A stretch of DNA of 64,000 nt, taken from contig JAEPQK010000003.1 in assembly GCA_017640615.1 (NCBI GenBank), forward strand, positions 372,001-436,000, given 5' to 3'. This stretch comes from Rhizobiaceae bacterium (GTDB taxonomy: Bacteria > Pseudomonadota > Alphaproteobacteria > Rhizobiales > Rhizobiaceae). The position numbers and the translations under genes were made by a program. The notes under the pieces were generated by a model that ran no database searches, was not told the origin of the DNA, and worked only from the letters and a program-made list of their open reading frames with translations. This document shows, piece by piece, positions 33,671 through 41,854 of the stretch. Every line of letters begins with the position of its first letter. Position 1 is the stretch's first letter.

Positions 33671-34945
33671 CTACTGAGCCATCCAGGGCGGCAGCATGAA
33701 CTCGCCTGTCGCGTATTTCTGTGGCGCGATGAGAACGCGTCTACCGTCCTGGATCTGGTAGAACTGGATCGGAATACGATCGTCGGCCTGTTCAGCCAGA
33801 TGGGTGGCCTGGTCGAACTTGACCCAGCCCTGCGCGGTTTCGCGGTCGGTCGCGCCAATCGCCAGACCGATTTCCTTGTGCTTGGTCGGGTCACCAACGC
33901 TCTTCAGCGCGTCGAAATACATCTGCGTCATTTCGTAGAGGCCAACGCCGTATGTGCCGCTTTCGACGCCCCAACGATCCTTGAACTTCGCCAGAAGTTC
34001 TTGCGCGCGCTGCGATTTCGGCGTGTCGAGAACCCCGCCGAGCAGGTTGTAGAGCACACCGGTCGATGCCTCGCCGGTCAGCTCAAGAAACTCAGGCACG
34101 GATGGCGCATATTGAAGGAAGACGATGCTGTCGGTCGGATCCTCGAGGAACTGGTTGAGGAATGAAGCCGAATTGCCGGACAAATAGTCCGTGTTGATCA
34201 CCACATCCGGCGGATCCTGCCGAACCTTGGCGAGCATTGCACGCCAGTCATTCACCTCGCCGAAGGGCACAAGCTCGTCGACCGTGATCGTCCAGCCGGC
34301 CTCCCCGAATGCCTTTTTCATGCCCTCCGAAATCGTCTTCGAATAGGCGTTGTCGGAGGAAACGATCGCGACCTTCTTGTTCTTCAGCGCCACCTTGCCG
34401 TCGGCAGCCAGCTTTTCAATCAGCGGCGTCACGTCGGTTTCATAGGCGTCGAAGGACGGCGTTAATGACCAGCAGCACCAGTATGTGTCCGGATCGGGCG
34501 CGATGATGCCGCGCGTCTGACCGGACGGGCCGGCCAGCATGAAGGGCATTTCGGCATCGGCCATCAGGTTGATTTCAAAATTCGTGATGCTGGCATAGCC
34601 GGTGATGATGAAATGAATGTCGCTGTCGCCGAGCAGGCGCTCTACCGCGCTGGTCACATTGTTGGCGCTGCCGTCCTTGACGTCCGCCGTCACCACCTCG
34701 AACTCATAACCGGCGACCCCGCCTGCAGCGTTCGCCTCTTCGACCGCGAGCGTCGTGCCGCGAACGAACTCTTCGCCGTCGGCGCTGGCCGGCCCCGTGA
34801 GCGGCGCCAGCACGCCGATTTTCACCTTTTCGGCCGCATATGCCGCGCCGAACCCGGAGGCGAGCAGCAGGCTGCCCGATACCGCGCCGGCCATACCCGC
34901 AAGCAATGCTCTGCGAGATAGTCTATTGATCAAAGGCCAATTCAT
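33671..34945 (-). CDS. ABC transporter substrate-binding protein (LivK-like), left operon, Tat-type signal
   Basis: The 424-residue periplasmic protein has the type 1 branched-chain binding fold: VKIGVLAPLTGPASADGEEFVRG, then AVEEANAAGG and the GYASITNFEINLM block. The N-terminus MNWPLINRLSRRALLAGMAG contains SRRALLA before a hydrophobic stretch, a twin-arginine-type signal, whereas the paralogue at 39115 has an ordinary Sec signal. GGGGGGA precedes the ATG. It is first in the operon. Ligand unknown; the two paralogues share long blocks such as QYAPSVPEFLEL. Confidence 0.92.
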   Translation of the reverse strand: MNWPLINRLSRRALLAGMAGAVSGSLLLASGFGAAYAAEKVKIGVLAPLTGPASADGEEFVRGTTLAVEEANAAGGVAGYEFEVVTADVKDGSANNVTSAVERLLGDSDIHFIITGYASITNFEINLMADAEMPFMLAGPSGQTRGIIAPDPDTYWCCWSLTPSFDAYETDVTPLIEKLAADGKVALKNKKVAIVSSDNAYSKTISEGMKKAFGEAGWTITVDELVPFGEVNDWRAMLAKVRQDPPDVVINTDYLSGNSASFLNQFLEDPTDSIVFLQYAPSVPEFLELTGEASTGVLYNLLGGVLDTPKSQRAQELLAKFKDRWGVESGTYGVGLYEMTQMYFDALKSVGDPTKHKEIGLAIGATDRETAQGWVKFDQATHLAEQADDRIPIQFYQIQDGRRVLIAPQKYATGEFMLPPWMAQ

Positions 34946-35117
34946 GCCGTTCCCCCCTTATGTTGCCGCTTCGTTTGGCGGCCTGTTACCGCTGGGAGAC
35001 AAACGTGCAGTTGCGACGGCGGCTGTGCGGCTGCCGACCTGGTCCCCGGCCATGCAGCCGCACGTCGCTCCCCAGCGTTACGCAAGGGAGCGTAGTCAGC
35101 CACTTTGGCCGACGCGC

Positions 35118-35133
35118 CTATCAACGTTGATAG
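35118..35133. promoter_or_regulatory. Perfect 16-base palindrome, candidate LuxR-type box
   Basis: CTATCAACGTTGATAG is a perfect palindrome lying between the end of the LuxR-type gene (35152) and the start of the left ABC operon (34945), 173 bases before the latter. LuxR-family dimers bind 16-20-base dyads upstream of targets. No second copy was found near the other operon. Association with this LuxR protein is inference. Confidence 0.5.
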
Positions 35134-35151
35134 TTTGGCTGGTGGCCTAAT

Positions 35152-35886
35152 CTAACCAAGGAGCCTGCGCTCATAGGCCACGAAGGCGGCCTGCACCTTG
35201 TTCGCCGCATTGAGTTTCCGGCAAGCCTTCTGCAAGTGGAAGTTCACCGTCGCGGTCGAGCGCCCGATAATCTGCGCGATCTCCCAGCTTGTCTTGCCCT
35301 GAGCGGTCCACAACAGGCATTCACGTTCGCGCTGAGTGAGCTCTACATCTTGCGCACCGTTGCCGTCACACAGACACTCCATGGCGATTGCGTGAGCCTG
35401 CAACGCCAGAAGCTGCGCTGCCTCGGTCGTCTCGCAAATGAGGTCCTGAAATTCCTGACCGCCCAGATCGGACGCGACGGTGAAGAAGGTGCACTCTCCT
35501 TCAGGCCCGTGCACGGGGATCGTCATGCCATAGACAATGCCGAATGATGCTGCCTCGCCGAAGAACAGGCGCTGCTCCTTGGCAAGGCGGCTCGTATAAT
35601 CGTCTCCGCCCCACATATATGGCCGGATCGACTTACCCCCTTCGGTAATCACCGGGTCGAGATAGTGGTAGCATTTGCTGAGATAGCGGTTGCGCCACTC
35701 CTCCGGATAATTGGTGAGGAAGGTTGGTCGTGGGCTTTTGCTTAGCAGTTCACGCCGCGTGTGCGGCGCCAGGTAGGAAAAGTAGCGATAGCCGAGACCC
35801 TCGGCCGACTGCTTGAGTTCACCCGCGAGATTGGCGACGGATGCGATGCCAACCGCATTTCGCTGGAAGGACTGGATGATGTCCAT
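35152..35886 (-). CDS. LuxR-family regulator with autoinducer-binding domain (no LuxI in window)
   Basis: The 244-residue protein has an N-terminal autoinducer-binding domain (about residues 20-170) and a C-terminal LuxR HTH (about 180-240). The nine positions classically invariant in TraR/LuxR receptors are all kept: W64, Y68, D77, P78, W92 and G120 (constant offset of 7 from TraR) plus E187, L191 and G197 (offset 9). The ligand pocket is therefore probably intact. No LuxI-type synthase is in the window. The gene lies upstream of, and in the same direction as, the left ABC operon. AAGG lies five bases before the ATG. Confidence 0.92.
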   Translation of the reverse strand: MDIIQSFQRNAVGIASVANLAGELKQSAEGLGYRYFSYLAPHTRRELLSKSPRPTFLTNYPEEWRNRYLSKCYHYLDPVITEGGKSIRPYMWGGDDYTSRLAKEQRLFFGEAASFGIVYGMTIPVHGPEGECTFFTVASDLGGQEFQDLICETTEAAQLLALQAHAIAMECLCDGNGAQDVELTQRERECLLWTAQGKTSWEIAQIIGRSTATVNFHLQKACRKLNAANKVQAAFVAYERRLLG

Positions 35887-36362
35887 GCCGGCCTTCTAGT
35901 GCATCGCTGGCCTATATCCAATACCCACTCTGGCGCAATCGACGAATGTCCCGGAAACGTTCGCGACTGACATGCTGCTCCAGGGTCCTGCTTTCGCGGA
36001 AACGCGCGCTTTGCACCATGCTCGGTGCATCGGCAGATCGCTGTGGAAAGCGAATTTCACCGCTGCCAGCAGCGGCCAAAGCCAAAGCTGCAACGCCCAT
36101 GCGGCAGCAATGCCTGCCCACCGGCGAAATCGACTATGCCAATAATCTCAGGCAGTTGCCCAACAGGTGCAGCTACCGATCCAGTGTCCAACTGGCCACT
36201 CTATTAGAAATTTTTTTTTCAGAATAGCCATTCTTTCTTGACTGTGAAAAATTCTTACCGCATCGTTGCAATAGATGAGGTGGTGCATTCTCCGATGGCA
36301 GTTTCGCTCAACATTTCAGACCTACCCAGAGGCGCGGCGGACCTTCGCAGGGCTGATCGGCC
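35887..36362. promoter_or_regulatory. 476-base divergent intergenic region
   Basis: No convincing gene is present between the LuxR-type gene and the amide-hydrolase operon. The right part (36205-36260) is AT-rich, with a T9 tract and an inverted repeat AGAAT-AGCC-ATTCT (36221-36234). A possible -35, TTGACT, sits at 36238-36243, but no good -10 follows at the expected distance. It presumably holds the promoters of both operons. Confidence 0.35.
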
Positions 36363-37133
36363 ATGACCCAGGTCATTGATCGCCTGCTGCGTGAGGTTGA
36401 TCCGGCGCCCGCCGAGCTGATCAACGGTGACAGCGAAAGCGATATTGTCTTCGTGTGCGAACATGCCGGTCGCGAAATCCCGGCCGCCCTTGGCGATCTG
36501 GGGCTGCCGCCGGACAAGATGGACCTGCACATCGCTTATGACATCGGCGCGGCATCGCTGGCGCGGCTGCTCGCGGATCACTTTAACGCGCCGCTGGTCA
36601 TGCAGCCCTACAGCCGTCTCGTGATCGACTGTAACCGCCCGATCGATGTCGCCGATTCAATTCCCGCCATAAGCGACGGTGTGACCGTACCCGGCAACGA
36701 GAAGCTCATGGCGGAAGACCGCGAGCGTCGCGTCAAAGAGATTTTCGATCCCTTCCAGAGCGCGATCACAGCGCTTCTCGATCATCCCCCAAGACGGGCG
36801 GTCTTTGCCCTCCATAGCTTCACGCCAGTATTGGGCGAAGACCGCCGGCCGTGGGATGTCGGATTTCTCTACCGCAACGACGCAGTGACCTCGGAGGCGC
36901 TGGCGGCAACGATCCGTCGCCTCGACCCTTCGCTGTCGATCGGCATGAACCAACCATATACGATCGACGATACGTCGGATTGGTTTGTGCCTCACCATGG
37001 AGAAAAGCGCGGTCTCGCGCACAGTCTGATCGAGGTTCGCAACGATCATCTGATGTCTGAAGAAGGTCTGCGCCGATGGGCCGGCCTTCTGAGCATCGCG
37101 ATAACCGAACTTCTCGGGAAGGACCCGACATGA
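36363..37133 (+). CDS. N-formylglutamate amidohydrolase family protein
   Basis: The 256-residue protein matches the N-formylglutamate amidohydrolase (FGase, PF05013-type) family: VFVCEHAGREIPAALGDLGL, HIAYDIGAASLARLLADHF, YSRLVIDCNRPI and the FALHSFTPV and NQPYTIDDTSDWFVPHHGE motifs. The classical enzyme ends histidine degradation, but no hut genes are here, so a related N-acyl or N-formyl amide is likely. Its stop overlaps the ATG of the next gene. It starts the cassette that leads into the right ABC operon. Confidence 0.88.
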   Translation: MTQVIDRLLREVDPAPAELINGDSESDIVFVCEHAGREIPAALGDLGLPPDKMDLHIAYDIGAASLARLLADHFNAPLVMQPYSRLVIDCNRPIDVADSIPAISDGVTVPGNEKLMAEDRERRVKEIFDPFQSAITALLDHPPRRAVFALHSFTPVLGEDRRPWDVGFLYRNDAVTSEALAATIRRLDPSLSIGMNQPYTIDDTSDWFVPHHGEKRGLAHSLIEVRNDHLMSEEGLRRWAGLLSIAITELLGKDPT

Positions 37134-37777
37134 CCGCTACCCGCAATCTGCCGCTCGTGCCGGCCCAGTCCGCACTTCTTTTCATCGACGTGCAGAACTT
37201 CTCAGCGCACCGCAAGGGCGCCGAGTTCGATGGGCTGACCGAGCAGCAGTTCAACGAAAAATACGGCTGGTACTTCGAGCGCCTGGAAGCGGAGGTCGTG
37301 CCCAACATGGTGCGCCTGCAGGCAGGCTGTCGCAGGGCGAATGTCGAGGTCATGTACACGACTATCGAAAGCCTGACCAAGGACGGCCGCGACCGCAGCC
37401 TGGACTACAAGATCACCGGCTTCAACGTGCCGAAGGGCTCATGGGACGGCAAGGTGATCGACGAGCTGGCGCCGGGTGATGACGAAATCTGCCTGCCCAA
37501 ATCGTCATCCTCGGTCTTTGTCTCCACCCACATCGACTACATTCTGCGCAATCTTGGCGTGAAGCAGCTCGTCATTTCGGGCCTCATCACCGACCAGTGC
37601 GTGGAAAGCGCGATCCGCGACGCCTGCGATCTCGGCTACCTTGTCACGCAGGTCACCGATGCCTGCGCAACCTACTCCCAAGCACGACACGACAACTCGA
37701 TTTCCGCGATCAAGGGCTATTGCCGGCAAGTGACGACGGACGAGCTGCTGGCCGAACTCAGGAAGGGGACGACATGA
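37130..37777 (+). CDS. Cysteine hydrolase (isochorismatase-like amidase)
   Basis: The 215-residue protein has the isochorismatase-like hydrolase fold with the catalytic triad D20 (LFIDVQN), K124 (LPKSSSSVF) and C157 (ITDQCVESA), as in N-carbamoylsarcosine amidase and ureidoacrylate or nicotinamide hydrolases. It should hydrolyse an amide or carbamoyl bond. The ATG at 37130 overlaps the upstream stop, and the stop overlaps the next ATG, so the three genes form a coupled cassette. Confidence 0.88.
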   Translation: MTATRNLPLVPAQSALLFIDVQNFSAHRKGAEFDGLTEQQFNEKYGWYFERLEAEVVPNMVRLQAGCRRANVEVMYTTIESLTKDGRDRSLDYKITGFNVPKGSWDGKVIDELAPGDDEICLPKSSSSVFVSTHIDYILRNLGVKQLVISGLITDQCVESAIRDACDLGYLVTQVTDACATYSQARHDNSISAIKGYCRQVTTDELLAELRKGTT

Positions 37778-39084
37778 CGAGCGCGATCGAAAAAATCTGG
37801 GCCGAGATCGACAAAAACCAGGACGAGGTGGTCGAACTCACCCGTGAGCTGGTGAAGATTCCGTCGGTGAACCCGAAATTTCAGGCCGAACAGGGCCTGA
37901 ATCGCGAAGCGGATGTTCAAACACTCATCCAGGGCCAGCTCAAAGATGCCGGCTTCAAGACCGATCGCTGGGATGTCTTCGAAAACCGCCCCAACGTGAC
38001 CGGTGAATGGGACGGCTCGGACGAAAAGAGCCTCATTCTCTGTGGGCATATCGACGTGGTGCCGGTCGGCGATGCTTCTGCCTGGGATCGCGACCCGTTT
38101 GGCGGGCAGGTGGACAAGGGCCGCGTCTGGGGCCGTGGCGCCGTCGATATGAAGGGCGGCGTGGCCGCCTGCCTTGCAGCGGCCAATGCAATTCGTCGCG
38201 CCGGCGTCGAACTGGACGGGCGGCTGGCCATTCACAGCGTGGTCGATGAGGAGGCCGGCGGCTTCGGCGCCATGGACCTCGTCAAGACCCGCCCGCTGGC
38301 GAAACGTGCAATCGTGGCGGAGCCGACCTGGGGCGCTGTCGTGCCGGCAGAAGGCGGGCTGTCATGGGTCCGCGTCACCATTTTCGGCAAGCAGGCGCAT
38401 GCAGGCTGGCGTTTCAATTCGATCTGGCCGCAGCCGCATACCGAGGGCCGCATCGAGCCCGGCGTCAACGCCATTGAACTTGCCAACCGTTTCCTCAACG
38501 CACTGCGCGATTTCGAGGCGTCGCGCTGCCGCGACAACTGGCACCCGCTGGTGCCGGCGGGTCTCGCAACCATCAATCCGGGTGTGATCCGCGGCGGCGC
38601 CGGCATGGGCGAAGACGGCAACCCGGCAATCATGACCAATGCGGCGATCATCTCGGACGTCGTGACGATCGACCTCGATTACAAATTCATGCCCGACGAG
38701 GATTTCGAGGACGTGAAGGCGGAATTCGAGGCCTTCGTCGCAAACTTCGCAGCGATGGACCCATGGATGCGGGAAAACCCGCCGAAGATCCTCTGGGATC
38801 TCTTCGACCTTAACTTCCCGCCGATGAATACGCCGATCGACCACCCACTCACGCAGTCTCTATTCGAGCGGGCCGGTCAGATATAGGCGAAGAAACCGCA
38901 GATCAAAGGCTTCGAGGCAGTCACCGACGGCGCTCACTACGCCGGCGCCGGCGTGGATACCGTTATCTACGGCCCGAGTGGCGACGGTTTCCACGGCAAC
39001 AATGAATGCGTGGATATCGCGAGCCTCGTTGAGGTGACGAAGGTCATCGCCGCGGCGGTGATCGACAATTGCGGCATGAAATAA
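37774..39084 (+). pseudogene. M20-family deacylase/peptidase interrupted by in-frame TAG
   Basis: The reading frame encodes an ArgE/DapE/M20-type metallo-deacylase: LCGHIDVVPVGD, GRGAVDMKGGVAA, VVDEEAGGFGAMD and AEPTWGA carry the metal and catalytic residues. Codon 371 is TAG (38884-38886), and the same frame then continues for 65 conserved-looking codons to TAA at 39082-39084. This tail includes VIYGPSGDGFHGNNE, the part that supplies the last metal-binding His of M20 enzymes. The product stopping at TAG (370 residues) should be inactive. Explanations are a recent nonsense mutation, a sequencing error or readthrough. It is coupled to the upstream hydrolase and lies 30 bases before the right binding-protein gene. 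Confidence 0.82.
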
Positions 39085-39114
39085 TCAGGGGCAGTCAGAA
39101 ACAGGAGAAGACCA

Positions 39115-40347
39115 ATGCTTAGCAGAACACTCATATTGGGAGCCGCGACCGCGCTCTCCATGTCATTCGCCGTCGGCGCATCCTATGCCGACGTCGTCAA
39201 GATCGGCGTGCTTGCACCGCTGACCGGTTCCGCTGCGGCGGACGGTCAGGAAATGCTGAACGGCGTGCAACTCGCCGTTGACGAACTGAACGCCGCTGGC
39301 GGTGTGGCCGGCCACACTTTCGAAGTTGCTGTCGGCGATGTCGGCGACGCCAGCTCCGACGCAGTTGCCACCGCTGCCGAGCGTCTTCTCGGTGACCGCG
39401 CCATGGGTGCCATCATGACCGGCTATGCCTCGGGCTCGAATTTCGAAATCGAGATGATGGCCGAGCAGGACATGATCTATCTGGTCTCCGCCAACTCCGC
39501 ACAGACCGAAGGCATAATCGCGCCCAACCCGGATGATTTCGGGACCGTCTGGTCGCTGACCCCGTCCTATGCTGGCTACAACACCGAAATCGTTCCGGTG
39601 ATCGATGGCCTCGCAGCAGATGGCAAGCTCGACCTGCCGAACAAGAAAGTCGCCATCATCGCCTCCGACAACCCTTACTCCAAAGGAATTGCCGACGGCA
39701 TGGTGGATGCTTTCACCGCAGCCGGCTGGGAAGTCACCGAAAACGATCTGTTGCCCTTCGGCGAGATCAACGACTGGCGCGCATTCCTTGCCAAGATCAG
39801 ACAGAACCCTCCGGCGGTGCTGATCAACACCGACTATGTGTCGGCCAATGCGGCGACTTTCATGACCCAGTTCATGGAAGACCCGACCGACAGCCTCGTC
39901 TTCATCCAGTACGCGCCTTCCGTGCCCGAGTTTCTGGACCTGACCAAGGAGAAGTCATCCGGCGTTGTCTACAACCTTCTGGGCGGCGTGCTGAACACGC
40001 CTTCGAACCCGCGCGCGGCCGAGGTTATGGCCAAATATGAGGCCGCATTCGGTAACGAGCCCGGCAGCTATGGGCCTTCGCTCTACGAGCAGGTGATGAT
40101 CTACGCGGATGCGCTGGCCAAGGTTGGCGACCCTGCAAAGCGCGTCGAAATCGGCGCCGAGATCGCCAAGACCGACAAGCAATCGGCCATGGGCAAGATC
40201 AAGTTCGACCCGGCCACGCATCTGAGCGTGCAGAGCAATGACGGCGTTCCGCTGCAATTCTACCAGATCAGGGACGGCGAGCGCATTCTCTTCTACCCTG
40301 AGCAGTATGCGACGGGCGAATTCGTCGAACCGTCCTGGATGAAGTAG
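39115..40347 (+). CDS. ABC transporter substrate-binding protein (LivK-like), right operon
   Basis: The 410-residue periplasmic binding protein has a Sec signal peptide (MLSRTLILGAATALSMSFAVGASYA) and the same fold and motif blocks as the protein at 33671: VKIGVLAPLTGSAAADGQEML, GYASGSNFEIEMM, NDWRAFLAKIRQNPP, QYAPSVPEFLDL and FYQIRDGERILFYPEQYATGEF. The two look roughly half identical by eye. AGGAGAAG precedes the ATG. It follows the amide-hydrolase cassette on the same strand, suggesting that the imported compound is a substrate of those enzymes. Confidence 0.93.
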   Translation: MLSRTLILGAATALSMSFAVGASYADVVKIGVLAPLTGSAAADGQEMLNGVQLAVDELNAAGGVAGHTFEVAVGDVGDASSDAVATAAERLLGDRAMGAIMTGYASGSNFEIEMMAEQDMIYLVSANSAQTEGIIAPNPDDFGTVWSLTPSYAGYNTEIVPVIDGLAADGKLDLPNKKVAIIASDNPYSKGIADGMVDAFTAAGWEVTENDLLPFGEINDWRAFLAKIRQNPPAVLINTDYVSANAATFMTQFMEDPTDSLVFIQYAPSVPEFLDLTKEKSSGVVYNLLGGVLNTPSNPRAAEVMAKYEAAFGNEPGSYGPSLYEQVMIYADALAKVGDPAKRVEIGAEIAKTDKQSAMGKIKFDPATHLSVQSNDGVPLQFYQIRDGERILFYPEQYATGEFVEPSWMK

Positions 40348-40360
40348 ACACGTACCTGTC

Positions 40361-40395
40361 GGGGCCGCCTTCGGGCGGTCCCGCCACCTGGCGGG
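40361..40395 (+). other. Intercistronic hairpins between binding-protein and ATPase genes, right operon
   Basis: GGGGCCGCC-TTCG-GGCGGTCCC (40361-40382) forms a 9-bp stem with one G-U and a TTCG loop. An overlapping second hairpin, CCCGCC-ACCT-GGCGGG (40380-40395), could form instead. There is no T-run. It occupies the same position as the hairpin in the left operon. Confidence 0.7.
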
Positions 40396-40400
40396 CAATC

Positions 40401-41135
40401 ATGACCGAACCTGTTTTGCATACGCGTTCCGTTTCGAAGTCCTTTGGCGGTTTGCAGGCCGTGAAGGATGTGAGCTTCGAAGTCCGCGAGGGCGAAATAT
40501 TCGGAATTGCCGGCCCCAATGGCTCTGGCAAGAGCACGCTATTCAACATCATGACAGGCATCCCCTTCGGCGTTACCAGCGGCGAAGTGCATTTCGACGG
40601 CCAGCGGGTCGATCGCTGGGCACCGCATCGCATCGCCCAGGCAGGGCTGTGCCGCACCTTCCAGAAGGACGCGGAATATCCCGATCTGGATGCCAATGAG
40701 ACGCTGCTGGTCAGCGCGACCTACAATGGCGGCTTGCGTGGCGCGGAAGCAACGCGACGCGCAAACGCCGTCCTGGATCAGGTAGAGTTCGACCGTTCGC
40801 GGCGCTGTGTGCTGTCGCGCGAATTGTCGGTCTACGAAAAGAAACAACTGATGATCGCATCGGCTATGGTGTCACAGCCAAAAGTGCTGATGCTCGACGA
40901 GCCGGCCTCCGGCCTCACCAAACCCGAGATCGCGCGCCTCGATGCGCTGCTGGTTGATCTGAACCGGGCCGGCCTGACGATCCTGCTGATCGAACATGTG
41001 CTGAGCCTGCTGCTCTCGGTTTCGCAGCGCCTGATGGTTCTGAACTATGGCGAGATACTCGCCCAGGGCGACCCCACTGCGGTGGTCAAGGAACCGGCAG
41101 TCATCGAGGCATATCTGGGAGGGCGCAGAAAATGA
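40401..41135 (+). CDS. ABC transporter ATP-binding protein (LivG-like), right operon
   Basis: The 244-residue ATPase has Walker A GPNGSGKST (residues about 37-45), FNIMTGIPFGVTSGEV, the degenerate signature LSVYEKKQLMIASAMV, Walker B VLMLDEPASGLTKPE and the LLIEHVLSLLLSVSQRLMVLNYG H-loop region. These match the left-operon LivG closely. Its stop overlaps the next ATG by four bases. Confidence 0.93.
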   Translation: MTEPVLHTRSVSKSFGGLQAVKDVSFEVREGEIFGIAGPNGSGKSTLFNIMTGIPFGVTSGEVHFDGQRVDRWAPHRIAQAGLCRTFQKDAEYPDLDANETLLVSATYNGGLRGAEATRRANAVLDQVEFDRSRRCVLSRELSVYEKKQLMIASAMVSQPKVLMLDEPASGLTKPEIARLDALLVDLNRAGLTILLIEHVLSLLLSVSQRLMVLNYGEILAQGDPTAVVKEPAVIEAYLGGRRK

Positions 41136-41854
41136 GCCGTTTCCTTGAGCTACAGAATATCTCGGCCGGCTACGGCCCGATCACGGTCCTGCGTGGCATC
41201 TCGCTGCATCTCGACGCCGGCGAGTGCATTGGTCTTTTCGGGCCCAATGGCCACGGCAAGACCACCCTGCTGAAAACGATTTCCGGCCTGATCAAACCAA
41301 GTGCCGGCTCGATCACCTTCAACGGCACCCAGATCGTGGGCAAAAAGCCGCCGGCAATCGTCAATGCCGGGCTCGTCCAGTCGCCGCAGGGCAACACGCT
41401 GTTCGGCGAAATGCGTATCCAGGAAATCCTGGAACTCGCGGCGTTTACACCGCGCGCGCGCCCGCACCGCGCAACGAACCTCGAAAAAGTATTTGCGCTG
41501 TTTCCGCGCCTCGACGAGCGCCGCAGTCAGCGGGCGAGAACGTTGTCCGGCGGCGAACGGCAGATGCTGTCGATCGGCTGCGCTTTGAGGTGCGAACCGG
41601 CGCTTCTGATGCTGGACGAACCGACGCTCGGCCTCTCGCCCCGACTGAAGGAAGAGCTTGCGGCCGCGATCGGCAAGATTTCGAAAACCGGCGTACCACT
41701 TATCGTCGTCGAACAGGACATCGAGTTCCTGATGGAGCTGACCAACCGGCTTTATCTTATCGAGCATGGCGAAGTGGTGCGCGAGATCGACCGCGCCAGC
41801 ACGCCCGACCACGACGAAGTGATGCAACTCTATTTCGGCGAGGCACTCCATTGA
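41132..41854 (+). CDS. ABC transporter ATP-binding protein (LivF-like), right operon
   Basis: The 240-residue ATPase has Walker A GPNGHGKTT (residues about 37-45), QGNTLFGEMRIQEILEL, the signature LSGGERQMLSIGCAL, Walker B LLMLDEPTLGLSP and VPLIVVEQDIEFLMELTNRLYLIEHG. It is the paralogue of the left-operon LivF. The ATG overlaps the stop of the LivG-like gene, and the stop overlaps the TTG start of the next. Confidence 0.94.
   Translation: MSRFLELQNISAGYGPITVLRGISLHLDAGECIGLFGPNGHGKTTLLKTISGLIKPSAGSITFNGTQIVGKKPPAIVNAGLVQSPQGNTLFGEMRIQEILELAAFTPRARPHRATNLEKVFALFPRLDERRSQRARTLSGGERQMLSIGCALRCEPALLMLDEPTLGLSPRLKEELAAAIGKISKTGVPLIVVEQDIEFLMELTNRLYLIEHGEVVREIDRASTPDHDEVMQLYFGEALH

Noticed and set aside
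36220..36270. A lux box upstream of the amide-hydrolase operon
   Set aside because: The only dyad there is AGAAT-AGCC-ATTCT; it does not resemble lux or tra boxes, and is AT-rich by composition.
35887..36362. Small ORFs on either strand between LuxR and the amide hydrolase operon
   Set aside because: Their translations are low in complexity, have no ribosome binding sites and resemble random Arg/Ser/Cys-rich products of GC-rich DNA.
41224..41850. Long upstream extension of the right LivH-like frame
   Set aside because: It lies inside the LivF-like gene in another frame and is Arg-rich; the permease homology begins exactly at the TTG at 41851.
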